Source of the DNA: Syntrophaceae bacterium
Lineage (GTDB): Bacteria; Desulfobacterota; Syntrophia; Syntrophales; PHBD01
DNA length: 64,000 bases
NCBI GenBank assembly: GCA_013177825.1
Contig: JABLXX010000005.1
Location: forward strand, 248,001-312,000
Direction: 5' to 3'
In this document: positions 1 through 8,528 of the stretch, piece after piece
How the letters are laid out: the number at the start of each line of letters is the position of its first letter
Numbering within the stretch: the first letter of the stretch is position 1
Notes under the pieces: model-generated
The model's database searches: none
The model's input: only the letters and a program-made list of their open reading frames with translations
What the model was told of the DNA's origin: nothing
Made by a program: the position numbers and the translations under genes

Positions 1-997
1 TGAGTTCGCTCGACGCATAGAGGGACACCCACTCGACATGGGGAGCAATCCGGTTCCAGTTGACGATCATCTGCTCCGGAATCGTGGCGCCGAAAGAGAC
101 GCACTTTCTCAGCGACTTCACGTCACTCTCGATCCCCGATATCTGCAACAACCGGTTGTAGAGCGTCGGAGGAAGAACCGTGTACGTCGCCTCGTAGGTT
201 CGTATCAGCGCCGCGAGCGTTTCAGCCTGGGGCATGTAGACCAGGATGACCGTCCCGGCCAGCATGAGACAGAATGTCGCCACGGCGATGCCACCCGTGT
301 AAAACAGGGGCAGGGCCTGCAGGCCGATATCGTCCTGCCGGACATCGAGATAATATCCCGTCTGCACGGAAGAGACGGCGGCATGGTAATTCCCGTGCGT
401 CAGCATGACCCCCTTGGGAAGGGCCTCCGTTCCGCTGGTATAGGTGATGGTGGCGACGTCTTCCGTGTCGATCTCCACCTCCGGCTCCTGATCGGAAGCG
501 TGATCGAGCAGCTCCGCCATGTCGATCCATCCGTGGGGCTTCTTTTTCAGGCCGGTGACGCCGATGTATCCGGGACGGACGCCGGGCAGACCCGCCAGCA
601 CAGGATTCATGTGATCGATGAAGGTATCCTCGATGAAGAGGATCTTTGCCCCGGAGTCATTCACGACAAAGCGGATGTCATCCTCCTTGAATGTGACATT
701 GACGGGCGTGATTGCAGCGCCGATCTTGGCCAGGCCATAGATGAGAAAGAGGAATGCAGGACAGTTCAGGGAATAGACCGCAACCTTGTCACCCTTTCCG
801 ATGCCCAGGGACAGAAGGCTGTTGGCAACCCGGTTGATCGTCCGGTTCAGTTCATCCCAGGTGTATCGAAAAACCTCGCCGCCGGGGGCGGGAAAGATCA
901 AGGCCGTCCGGTTCCCGAATCTTTTTGCATTCCTGCGGAAGGCATCGCCCAGGGCAAATCGCCGCAGGAGATTCATTCTTCTGGCTTCCAGTTCCAT
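1..997 (-). CDS. Acyl-CoA synthetase (AMP-forming), C-terminus cut by window edge
   Basis: N-terminal ~332 residues of an ANL-superfamily acyl-CoA ligase, which would activate a carboxylic acid with ATP and CoA in the cytosol. The frame reads MELEARRMNLLRRF at the start, and the phosphate-binding motif TYTSGTEALPKGVM sits at about residues 180-195. The start at 997 is preceded by GGAGGGGTGCGT, a good ribosome-binding site. The A8 motif and catalytic lysine lie beyond position 1. It is the last visible gene of the BKACE operon, about 160 bp downstream of the FadH-like gene. Substrate cannot be told from sequence; free acids of the kind handled by the neighbouring β-oxidation genes are likely. 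Confidence 0.9.
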   Translation of the reverse strand, partial: MELEARRMNLLRRFALGDAFRRNAKRFGNRTALIFPAPGGEVFRYTWDELNRTINRVANSLLSLGIGKGDKVAVYSLNCPAFLFLIYGLAKIGAAITPVNVTFKEDDIRFVVNDSGAKILFIEDTFIDHMNPVLAGLPGVRPGYIGVTGLKKKPHGWIDMAELLDHASDQEPEVEIDTEDVATITYTSGTEALPKGVMLTHGNYHAAVSSVQTGYYLDVRQDDIGLQALPLFYTGGIAVATFCLMLAGTVILVYMPQAETLAALIRTYEATYTVLPPTLYNRLLQISGIESDVKSLRKCVSFGATIPEQMIVNWNRIAPHVEWVSLYASSEL

Positions 998-1155
998 ACG
1001 CACCCCTCCATGACCTGCTGGGGAAATCATGTGGAATGTCCGAGATGCTCGATTGGGAAAGGAGATCCCGCCGGATGTTCAGCCCTGCCTTTTTAAAAAA
1101 TGGTTGCCCCGTCTTGCGTTTATCTGCCCCGCTCGCAGGCGGAAGAATTCGTCGT

Positions 1156-3150
1156 TTACAGGTTTCTTCCCGCATGGAACCCCTCATGGATCGCTTCAAA
1201 GGCCTTCCGGGGAGACTTGGCGTCCCCGATGATCAACACGTCCCCGCCCAATCCCTTCCAGGCACCGTTCGGGCGAACCGAGCGCGTTCCGCAGGCAAGA
1301 ACGACCGTCCGGCAACGGATCACTTCCATCGCTCCATTCCGGGATACGACCAGTCCCTCCGGAGTCATCCTTTCGGCTTTGGTCCCCGTTCTGATCTCGA
1401 TCCCGCAGCGTTTCAGCATCCGCAGCGCGACCCAGCGCGTGGAGATCCCCATGTCGGCGGCAATCCGCGGCAGCATCTCGACAATCGTCACTTTTCCCGA
1501 CGTCTTCGTGGCCAGGTCCCGCAACGTATCCGTGTCTTCCGCTCCCGAGAGGAAGAGAAACCGCAGGGTCTGCGCATCGATCGTTCCCGCTTTCGCCATG
1601 TGAAGGGCCGTCTCCACGCCGACGGCCCCGCCCCCAATGATCACGATCTCTTCCCCCAGGGGAGGCACGTTCTGCAGTGCATCCCAGGCCTGAACGACAT
1701 GGCCGTGTTCCATGCCCTCGATGTCGGGCCGGACGGGAGATCCGCCGGTGGCGACAACGACGGCGTCGGGCCGGTTCTCCCGGATCAGACGTCTGCTCAC
1801 CGTTTTGCCCGTCCTGATCCTGACTCCCGAGCTTACGGCCTGCCTTCTGAATGCCTCCACGAGGAGCTTGAAATCTCCCTTGCCCTCCGGCGAGCCGGCC
1901 ACGCGGAACTGGCCGCCGAGGCCATCCGACTTTTCATAAAGGGTCACACGATGCCCCGCTGCGGCAGCCGTTTTTGCCGCGGAAAGTCCCGCCGGCCCTC
2001 CGCCGATGACCAGCACCTTTTTCGGACGGCCGGATGCGCCCGGCGCGTTCTCCAGCTCGTGTCCGCAGCGCGGATTCACCATGCATTCAATCGGCTGGAG
2101 GGCAAAGATGTGGTCGAAACAGCCCTGGTTGCAGGCGACGCAGGGCGTGATCTCCTCCGGCCTCCCCTCCCGAGCCTTCACCGGCAGGTCCGGGTCGGCC
2201 AGGAGCTCGCGGGCAAAACCGACCATGTCGGTCCGTCCCTGGGCAATGAGCGCCTCGGCGATGAAGGGGTTGTGGATCCGGTTGCAGGCGATGACCGGCC
2301 TGGAGGTGGCACATTTCACCCCTTGGGCGAGATAGGCAAACGCGCCCTTGGGAACTTCCGTGGTCAGCTGCGGCACCCGGCTCTCGTGCCAGCCGCCGGT
2401 GATATTGAAGGCGTCGATCCCGTGTTTCTCCAGCTCCCGGGCAAAGAGACAGACCTCCCTGTTCGTGTTCCCCCCGGGAATGAAATCGCTCCCGGAGAGG
2501 CGGATCAGGAGCGGATAATCAGGCCCCACCGCCGTGCGGACGGCATCGACCACCTCCAGGCAGAAGCGCATCCTGTTCGCGAAGGTTCCCCCGTATTCGT
2601 CCGTTCGCCGGTTGGTCAGGGGAGAGAGAAACTGGTTAAAGAGGTATCCCGAGCAGCTGATGATCTCCACGGCATCGAAGCCCGCCTCCCGGGCCCTGAG
2701 GGCCGCCCGGACATAGTTTTCGATCGTCTCGCAAATGTCTTCCCGGGTCATCGCCCGGGGCTCTTCCTTGGAAAACCCGGATACGACGGCCGACGGCGCC
2801 ATGGCCTGGCAGCCGATCAGGATCGAGTGAGCGCTCCCTCCCGCATGGTACAGCTGTGCGGATACCCGGGCGCCGTCCGCATGGAGCGCGTCGGTGAACC
2901 GTCTGAGTCCCGGGACGAACCGGTCTTCCGAAAGATTGATCATGCTCGGCGATCCGCCGTACCGGTCGATGACGCATCCCCCCACGACGATGAGCGCCGC
3001 ACCTCCCTGCGCCCGGGCCCGGTAAAAGGCGGTCAGCCTTTCCGTTACCTCGCCCTCGGGCGTGTAATTGAGGTGCATGGCCGTCATGACAATCCGGTTT
3101 TTCAACCGGAGCGTTCCGATATCGATCCCGGAAAAGAGATGGCTGAACAT
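1156..3150 (-). CDS. FadH-like NADH:flavin oxidoreductase (2,4-dienoyl-CoA reductase type)
   Basis: 664 residues, the length of E. coli FadH. An N-terminal Old Yellow Enzyme TIM barrel (about 1-340) binds FMN, a cysteine cluster (CVACNQGC then a later Cys in CMVNPRCG) should hold a 4Fe-4S, and a C-terminal Rossmann part (VLVIGGGPAGLSAA at about 380) binds FAD and NAD(P)H. Residues known as catalytic in FadH are visible by eye: the Tyr in SGYLFNQF and the His in GGWHESRVPQ. The likely role is reduction of 2,4-dienoyl-CoA intermediates from unsaturated acids. It starts 40 bp after the upstream ligase gene and has a paralogue at 26078-28087. The exact dienoyl substrate is inference. Confidence 0.85.
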   Translation of the reverse strand: MFSHLFSGIDIGTLRLKNRIVMTAMHLNYTPEGEVTERLTAFYRARAQGGAALIVVGGCVIDRYGGSPSMINLSEDRFVPGLRRFTDALHADGARVSAQLYHAGGSAHSILIGCQAMAPSAVVSGFSKEEPRAMTREDICETIENYVRAALRAREAGFDAVEIISCSGYLFNQFLSPLTNRRTDEYGGTFANRMRFCLEVVDAVRTAVGPDYPLLIRLSGSDFIPGGNTNREVCLFARELEKHGIDAFNITGGWHESRVPQLTTEVPKGAFAYLAQGVKCATSRPVIACNRIHNPFIAEALIAQGRTDMVGFARELLADPDLPVKAREGRPEEITPCVACNQGCFDHIFALQPIECMVNPRCGHELENAPGASGRPKKVLVIGGGPAGLSAAKTAAAAGHRVTLYEKSDGLGGQFRVAGSPEGKGDFKLLVEAFRRQAVSSGVRIRTGKTVSRRLIRENRPDAVVVATGGSPVRPDIEGMEHGHVVQAWDALQNVPPLGEEIVIIGGGAVGVETALHMAKAGTIDAQTLRFLFLSGAEDTDTLRDLATKTSGKVTIVEMLPRIAADMGISTRWVALRMLKRCGIEIRTGTKAERMTPEGLVVSRNGAMEVIRCRTVVLACGTRSVRPNGAWKGLGGDVLIIGDAKSPRKAFEAIHEGFHAGRNL

Positions 3151-3190
3151 GGGTCACCCTCGCAAAGGCTTCATCATGGCGGGTTGTCCG

Positions 3191-4798
3191 CTACTTGCCT
3201 TTCACATCTTTGAAAACGTCCTGATACATCTTCCTCAGCTCCCGCTTGAGGATCTTCCCGGTGGGGCTCACGGGAAGCTCATGCCCCTTGATCAGGATGA
3301 ATTTCTTGGGGATTTTGTAACCGGCCATGCGGCTCCTGGCATATTCCAGCAACGCGGCTTCCGTTAACCCTTCGGCCTTTGGAACGATCACCGCGGTCAC
3401 GCCCTCCACCCAGTAGGGATGGGGAACGCCGAAGACGGCGCTCACCAGCACGTCGGGGTGGGTGTTGAGCACGTCCTCCACCTCCAGGCATGACACGTTC
3501 TCACCCCCCGTCTTGATCATGTCCTTCAGGCGGTCCACGAAGTAGTAGTTCCCGTCTTCGCCCAGGCGGCCCACGTCGCCCGTATGCAGCCAGCCGTTCC
3601 GAAGCGTATCCGCCGTGTTCTTTGCATCCTTGTAGTATTCGGTCATGACCGACGGGCTCCTGAGCACGATTTCTCCCACCTCCCCCGGCGCAACGTCCCG
3701 GTCGTGCAGGTCGACGATGCGGATTTCCGCATCCAGCAGGGGGCGGCCGATGATGTTTCCCGCCTCGGGAAGCTTCCCATCGGTGAACCAGGTGATGGTC
3801 CCGGTGATGTTGATCTCGGTCTGGCTCCAGTGAACCGCAAAGGTCGCCCCGGGGCAGAGATCCATCCACTTCCGCAGCACGTCCAGGGGCATGGCCCCGC
3901 CGAACCAGACGCATTTCTTCAGGGAGCTCAGGTCGTACTTCTCGACGGGAAAGGACAGCAGAGCGGCGAACAGGGTGGGCGGCCAGATCAGGCTCGTGAT
4001 TTTCTCTTTCTGAATGATCTCAAGGCATTCGACAGGATCGATCCCGTACGTATAGACGACTCCCGCGCCGATCTTCGCAAAGGCGACGGAGATGGAAGAG
4101 GCCCCGACGTGAAACAGGGGGATGTTCATCATGATCTTGTCGTGCGCCTCGATCCAGGGCCCCGCGGAGGTAAGAAAGCTGGCCGCCTGCGAAAAGTAGC
4201 TGCCGTTGGAAAGCAGGGCGCCCTTGGGCGCCGCCGTGGTGCCGCTGGTGTAAATGATCGAGGCCACGTCCTTCCCGTCGATGAGGACATCCGGCTCGGT
4301 GTCGGGATATTGCTCCGAGAAGAGTGTGTCCACGTCGATCCAACCCTCCGGCAACGCGATGCCCGCCAGGTTGATCAACCCGTATTTTTCCACCGTCTTC
4401 AGTTCGCCCATGATCGGCCGCACCGCATCCAGCAGCCCGCTCTCCACGAAGAACGCCTTGGCGTCGCAATGGTTGACCTGGTAGACGATCTCCGGGCCGC
4501 GCAGCAGGAAATTCACCGGCGCATACCAGATCCCCGATTTGAAGCAGGCCCACATGAGAATGGCCATCTGGTGGCAGTTCTGGGACAAAATGGCCAGGCA
4601 GTCGCCCTTCTTCAGGCCCATGTCCTGCAGGCCGTGACAGACGCGATTGGCCGCCGCATCCATCCGGGCATATGTAAAAACCCGGTCGCGAAACATGAAC
4701 GCGATTCTCTCGGGCGATCGTTTTGCCGTACGCTTCAGGAAGTCGCCCACGGCCTGCCGGTGCAAACGATTCTGACTGAGCTTGTCGTCCTCTTTCAT
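3191..4798 (-). CDS. AMP-dependent acyl-CoA ligase
   Basis: 535 residues with all ANL core motifs: IIYTSGTTAAPKGALLSN for phosphate binding, GWLHTGDVGRLGEDG and VDRLKDMIKTGGENV in the hinge region, and the C-terminal catalytic lysine in PVSPTGKILKREL. It activates a medium/long-chain or related carboxylate to its CoA thioester. The start has GGGAGGAGCCAG immediately upstream. It lies between an acyl-CoA dehydrogenase and a FadH-like reductase in the same direction. A 247-bp gap separates it from the dehydrogenase, and a weak -24/-12-like element in that gap could give it its own promoter. Confidence 0.9.
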   Translation of the reverse strand: MKEDDKLSQNRLHRQAVGDFLKRTAKRSPERIAFMFRDRVFTYARMDAAANRVCHGLQDMGLKKGDCLAILSQNCHQMAILMWACFKSGIWYAPVNFLLRGPEIVYQVNHCDAKAFFVESGLLDAVRPIMGELKTVEKYGLINLAGIALPEGWIDVDTLFSEQYPDTEPDVLIDGKDVASIIYTSGTTAAPKGALLSNGSYFSQAASFLTSAGPWIEAHDKIMMNIPLFHVGASSISVAFAKIGAGVVYTYGIDPVECLEIIQKEKITSLIWPPTLFAALLSFPVEKYDLSSLKKCVWFGGAMPLDVLRKWMDLCPGATFAVHWSQTEINITGTITWFTDGKLPEAGNIIGRPLLDAEIRIVDLHDRDVAPGEVGEIVLRSPSVMTEYYKDAKNTADTLRNGWLHTGDVGRLGEDGNYYFVDRLKDMIKTGGENVSCLEVEDVLNTHPDVLVSAVFGVPHPYWVEGVTAVIVPKAEGLTEAALLEYARSRMAGYKIPKKFILIKGHELPVSPTGKILKRELRKMYQDVFKDVKGK

Positions 4799-4836
4799 CT
4801 GGCTCCTCCCAGAGCAGATCCGTCATTGTGGACGGA

Positions 4837-4852
4837 TGCATTTCATGAGCCG
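4837..4852 (-). promoter_or_regulatory. Weak sigma-54-like -24/-12 element
   Basis: On the minus strand CGGCTCATGAAATGCA has the invariant GG-N10-GC spacing but matches only 8 of 11 bases of TGGCAC-N5-TTGCW. It is about 40 bp upstream of the ligase start at 4798 and partly inside a GGACGG/CCGTCC inverted repeat. A match this weak is expected by chance fairly often, so this is a candidate only. Confidence 0.25.
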
Positions 4853-5045
4853 TCCGGGCAAAAAGACCGGATGGATGGCCGATCAGAAGAAAAGCGGGTT
4901 GACGCGGACCCTTTCCGAAAGGGAACGACTCGCATGAGGACAGGAAGACATCAGAAGGGCGGACGGCGTATGGGGAATCGGCACAGGGATCGGGATCCGG
5001 TTTTTTCCTTCCCAGGGCAACGGTTGTCTCACCGGCAGGATCATC

Positions 5046-6182
5046 CTAGTACCCTTCCAGCCTGGCGATGATCTCGCACATCACCTCGTCCGCCCCCCCG
5101 CCGATGGAGAGAATCCGGCCGTCCCGGTAATACCGGGAGATCAGGGTCTCGTTCATGAAGCCCATGCCGCCGAACATCTGCAGGCACCCGTCGGCAACGC
5201 GCCGGAACAGCCGGCCGCCCACCAGTTTCCCCATGGAGACCTCCCGGGTGACATCGAAACCGGCCATCTTCATCCGGACGATGTGGTAGGTCAGGTGCTT
5301 CAGGCATTCCGCCTCCGTGACCCAGCCCACCAGCCTGTGCCGGAGGACTTGCCTGCTCAGGAGCGGCTTCCCGAAAACCATGCGCTGCCGGATGTAGTCC
5401 ACGGTCATGTCGATCATGTCCCGGACGCAGACATACGTTCCGGGGAGGGTCGCAAACCGCTCGTGCTGGAACTGCTTCATCTGGTAGATGAACCCCTCCC
5501 CCTCCTCGCCGATGCGGTTTTCCACCGGGATCCGGACATCATCGAAAAACAGCTCCGCCGTATCACTGCTCCTCAGGCCGAGCTTGTCGAGCTTCTTGCT
5601 GATGACAAAGCCCGGCAGGTTCGTCGGAACCACGAAAAGACCGAAGGAGTGATAGCCCGGCTCATCGGAGGTCTTCGCCAGCAGCGTCAGGAAGTCCGCC
5701 TGGGTGCCGTTGGTGATGTACGTTTTCGACCCGTTCAGCACGTAATGGTCGCCTTTTCTGGCCGCCCTGCTCGTAATGGCGAAGACGTCCGAACCGGCGC
5801 CGGGCTCCGTCACGGCAAGGGCCGTCACGACGTCCCCGGCGATGGCCGGTTTCAGGTACTTCTCCTTCAGCCAGGGACTCCCGAACATGTCGATGGACGG
5901 GGTGGCCAGGTGGGTCTGGACCACGATGGCGGTCGACACCCCCAGGCCCCGGATATGACCGAGTTCCTCCAGAAACACGGTGTCAAACCAGTAGTCGAGT
6001 CCCTGACCTCCATACTGCGGATCGTAGCGGATCCCCAGGAAACCCAGATCCCCCATTTTCTTCAGCAGGGGATGCAGCGGAACGCCCGACTCCTCCCATT
6101 CGTCCATGAACGGGTTGATCTCCCGGTCGACGAATCGTCGAACGGATTCCCGAAAAGCTTCATGCGTCTCGTTGAAGTACAT
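5046..6182 (-). CDS. Acyl-CoA dehydrogenase
   Basis: 378 residues, the usual length of the FAD-dependent acyl-CoA dehydrogenase family, which introduces an α,β double bond and passes electrons to ETF (no ETF genes are in this window). Signature stretches are visible: ALAVTEPGAGSD around residue 135 and MFGGMGFMNETLISRYYRD near the C-terminus. The place of the MCAD-type catalytic Glu is Gly (SIGGGADEVM), whereas FQHERFAT on the earlier helix supplies a Glu as in isovaleryl-CoA dehydrogenase, so the base is probably of that type. It lies 100 bp downstream of the DUF35 pair in the BKACE operon. Confidence 0.92.
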   Translation of the reverse strand: MYFNETHEAFRESVRRFVDREINPFMDEWEESGVPLHPLLKKMGDLGFLGIRYDPQYGGQGLDYWFDTVFLEELGHIRGLGVSTAIVVQTHLATPSIDMFGSPWLKEKYLKPAIAGDVVTALAVTEPGAGSDVFAITSRAARKGDHYVLNGSKTYITNGTQADFLTLLAKTSDEPGYHSFGLFVVPTNLPGFVISKKLDKLGLRSSDTAELFFDDVRIPVENRIGEEGEGFIYQMKQFQHERFATLPGTYVCVRDMIDMTVDYIRQRMVFGKPLLSRQVLRHRLVGWVTEAECLKHLTYHIVRMKMAGFDVTREVSMGKLVGGRLFRRVADGCLQMFGGMGFMNETLISRYYRDGRILSIGGGADEVMCEIIARLEGY

Positions 6183-6284
6183 GTTCGCCCGCTCCGTTCA
6201 TTGTCATGACGATTCGCCCTCCTTTTCATGCCGGAGAGTGAACCGGACGAGAGAAATGGCCCCAAACATCCGATGCGCCGCCGA

Positions 6285-6752
6285 TTACACGTCCACCGGC
6301 TCGAAACAGGAAAGGTCATGGATATCGGCATTCTTCTCCCCGCTCCACGCCGCCTTGACCCGCACCCCCGGCTTGAGTATCCCGCGGGCTTTCGTCGTGT
6401 CCGACCAGTCGATCCCCCCGAGGAAATGAATGAAATCGCAATCCGTTCCATCCAGGCGGATCAGCCCCAGGGCATAGGGAGGCTGCCTCACCTGCCCGAA
6501 ATGGCTCTTTTTGACCAGGGTCCACGATTTCAGCGTCCCTTCCTGCGAAACGGCCGTCCACTCGTCCAGATCGCCGAAACAATCAGGACAGAAAGACTTG
6601 GCCGGCACAAAGACCTTCCCGCAGGCCCCGCACCGGGTTCCGTATATTGTTTCCTCCTTCAGCCCGTCGAAAAACCGCGTCCAGGTGGCCCCCAGGGCCC
6701 AGCGATACGGGAGAACGACGGTATTGACGATGGTTCCATATTCCTTTGTCAT
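6285..6752 (-). CDS. DUF35 / Zn-ribbon OB-fold thiolase partner protein
   Basis: 155 residues: an N-terminal helix, a zinc ribbon (CGACGKVFVPAKSFCPDC, two CxxC pairs) and an OB-fold C-terminal half. In characterised systems such proteins bind a thiolase-fold partner and help position acyl-CoA: BbsA with BbsB in toluene degradation, the archaeal thiolase/HMGS complex, and ChsH2-Ltp2 in steroid side-chain cleavage. It is the second of two consecutive DUF35 genes downstream of two thiolase genes, so it very likely pairs with one of them. The ribosome-binding site AAAGGAGG precedes the start. Confidence 0.85.
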   Translation of the reverse strand: MTKEYGTIVNTVVLPYRWALGATWTRFFDGLKEETIYGTRCGACGKVFVPAKSFCPDCFGDLDEWTAVSQEGTLKSWTLVKKSHFGQVRQPPYALGLIRLDGTDCDFIHFLGGIDWSDTTKARGILKPGVRVKAAWSGEKNADIHDLSCFEPVDV

Positions 6753-6812
6753 GGTGTGCAGCCTCCTTTGCCGGTCCGCTTCGTTATGCCGACGAACGGA
6801 ATACCCGCCATC

Positions 6813-7295
6813 CTATTCCGGGATGAGCTCGAAGTAATCGATATCGAAAATGTTTCCTTTCTTCTCCCTGCTCCAGACCACCCGGACCCGTCCCCCGGAT
6901 TTCACCCGTTTCCGGACCGTCTCGAAATCCGACAGGTCGAATCCGGCAATCCGGTGCTGGAGTCCCACGTCCGTTCCGTCCAGGTGCACCTGCACGGCGA
7001 TGAACGGCGGTTTCAGCGTCTGGCCGTAAAACATCAGGTTGGAGTAGCACCAGGTCTCGATTGTGCCCTGCTGCCCGACCTCCACCCATTCCTCGTTGTC
7101 TTCGAAGCACCGCGGGCAGAACGACCGGGGGGGGACAAAGACCCTGCTGCATTTCCCGCACCGGGTCCCCATGATCCTCTCTTCCTTCAGGTTCTCAAAA
7201 AAGCGGTGCCAGTTGCGCCCCATGGCCATCTCATAGGGAACGGTCACCTGGGCTTTCATTTCTCTGTATTTTTCCTTCGGTTTTTCATCCGCCAT
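6813..7295 (-). CDS. DUF35 / Zn-ribbon OB-fold thiolase partner protein
   Basis: 160 residues, paralogous to its downstream neighbour, with zinc-ribbon CGKCSRVFVPPRSFCPRC and an OB fold. I start it at MADEKPKEKY because AAGGAGG lies eight bases upstream; a longer reading from a TTG would include that ribosome-binding site. It follows the Cys-containing thiolase by about 55 bp. Having two different DUF35 subunits beside two different thiolases fits the two thiolases each having a dedicated partner. Confidence 0.85.
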   Translation of the reverse strand: MADEKPKEKYREMKAQVTVPYEMAMGRNWHRFFENLKEERIMGTRCGKCSRVFVPPRSFCPRCFEDNEEWVEVGQQGTIETWCYSNLMFYGQTLKPPFIAVQVHLDGTDVGLQHRIAGFDLSDFETVRKRVKSGGRVRVVWSREKKGNIFDIDYFELIPE

Positions 7296-7349
7296 GTCCG
7301 AAACCTCCTTGCGCAACCCTCATGCCGATGTGGCAATCATTCGATTTGA

Positions 7350-8516
7350 CTAAAGCTTCGCCCCGACAATGGTCACCCCGTTGAACTGATCGATGCCGCC
7401 CATGGCGTGAGACAATGCCAGTTGGGCCCCCTCGATCTGCCGGGCACCGGCCTTGCCGGTCACCTGAAGCGCCGCCTCCGCCAGCCGGATCAGACCCGAG
7501 GCGCCGATCGGATTGGTGCACAACACCCCCCCCGACGGATCGCAGGGCAACTCGCCCGTCCTGTTGAATTTTCCCTTCAGGACGTATTCGGGGGCCTCAC
7601 CCCGGGGACAGAAGCCGAAGCACTCGTAAAAAATCATTTCCTGGTACGTGAACGGGTTGTAGACCTCCGCGACGTCCAGTTCCTTCATGGGATCCCTGAT
7701 TCCCGCCTGCTCGTAGGCATGCCGGGCCGCCTCGGTGGCACTCGGCCAGATCGACTTGTTGCTCTCCCCGTAGAAGAACTCCTCCCCCCGGAATCCAAGC
7801 CCCCGGATCCAGGCCTGTTTTCTGCCTATCTTCTTCGCCGCTTCCTCCGAGGCAAAAACGACCGCACAGGCCCCGTCCGAGGTGGGACACACGTCGAACA
7901 GGCGGACCGGGTAGGTGATGATGGGGGCGTTCTTCGCCTCGTCCATGCTGATCTTGATCTTGATATGGGCGTACGGATTCTCCAGGGCGCTGTCGTGATG
8001 CGTGACGGAAATGACCGCCGCCGCTTCGTGGGCCTTGTCTTCGGGGATGTTGAACCGGTGCATCCACTCCATGGCCTGCATCGTAAAAACCCCGGGGGCG
8101 CCCGCGGAAAAGGGTTTCAGGAACCAGGGATCGGCGACGGTGCTCATGGTGGCCTGGCCGTCCCCTTCGAACATCTTTTCCATCCCCACCACCAGGACAA
8201 GATCCGCCATTCCGGAAGCCACCCAGTAAAAACCGCAATGCGCGATGGACTGGCCCGTGCTTCCGCAGCTCTCCACCTTCAGCACGGGCTTCCCCACTTC
8301 GCAGAGCGCTTCCGCAAAATAGAGATGGGTATCGGAAATGCCCTCCATCATGGACGGCATCGTCCCCGAAACAACCCCTTCGATGTCCTTCGGCGTGATC
8401 CCCGCGTCTTCGAGGGCCAGTTTTACCGCTTCCCTGACCAGGTCCGGATAGCTGACGTCGTTTCGTCGCCCGTGTCTCGTCTGGCCTGTTCCGATAACCG
8501 CCACGGCTCTTCCCAT
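7350..8516 (-). CDS. Thiolase-family protein with nucleophilic Cys (SCPx/BbsB-like)
   Basis: 388 residues of thiolase fold. The nucleophilic cysteine is present at about residue 84 in VESCGSTGQS. The usual HDAF and GHPxGASG histidines are replaced: the corresponding stretches read VAEVYNPFT and CTNPIGASG. It therefore keeps acyl transfer to Cys but has an altered deprotonation site, seen in DUF35-associated thiolases. Start chosen at MGRAVAVIG (AGGAGG eight bases upstream), three codons inside a possible GTG start. It begins 12 bp after the Cys-less thiolase and precedes both DUF35 genes. Probable role: thiolytic cleavage of an unusual β-ketoacyl-CoA together with a DUF35 subunit. Confidence 0.88.
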   Translation of the reverse strand: MGRAVAVIGTGQTRHGRRNDVSYPDLVREAVKLALEDAGITPKDIEGVVSGTMPSMMEGISDTHLYFAEALCEVGKPVLKVESCGSTGQSIAHCGFYWVASGMADLVLVVGMEKMFEGDGQATMSTVADPWFLKPFSAGAPGVFTMQAMEWMHRFNIPEDKAHEAAAVISVTHHDSALENPYAHIKIKISMDEAKNAPIITYPVRLFDVCPTSDGACAVVFASEEAAKKIGRKQAWIRGLGFRGEEFFYGESNKSIWPSATEAARHAYEQAGIRDPMKELDVAEVYNPFTYQEMIFYECFGFCPRGEAPEYVLKGKFNRTGELPCDPSGGVLCTNPIGASGLIRLAEAALQVTGKAGARQIEGAQLALSHAMGGIDQFNGVTIVGAKL

Positions 8517-8528
8517 GTTCGTCACCTC

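Noticed and set aside
925-3213. Long plus-strand open frame of more than 700 codons
   Set aside because: It is antisense to a full-length FadH-like gene, has no family resemblance and is rich in Arg/Gly/Pro/His as expected for a GC-rich shadow frame.
4837-4852. Sigma-54 promoter for the ligase at 3191-4798 as a firm call
   Set aside because: Only 8 of 11 consensus bases match and the invariant spacing alone is common by chance in GC-rich DNA; kept only as a low-confidence feature.
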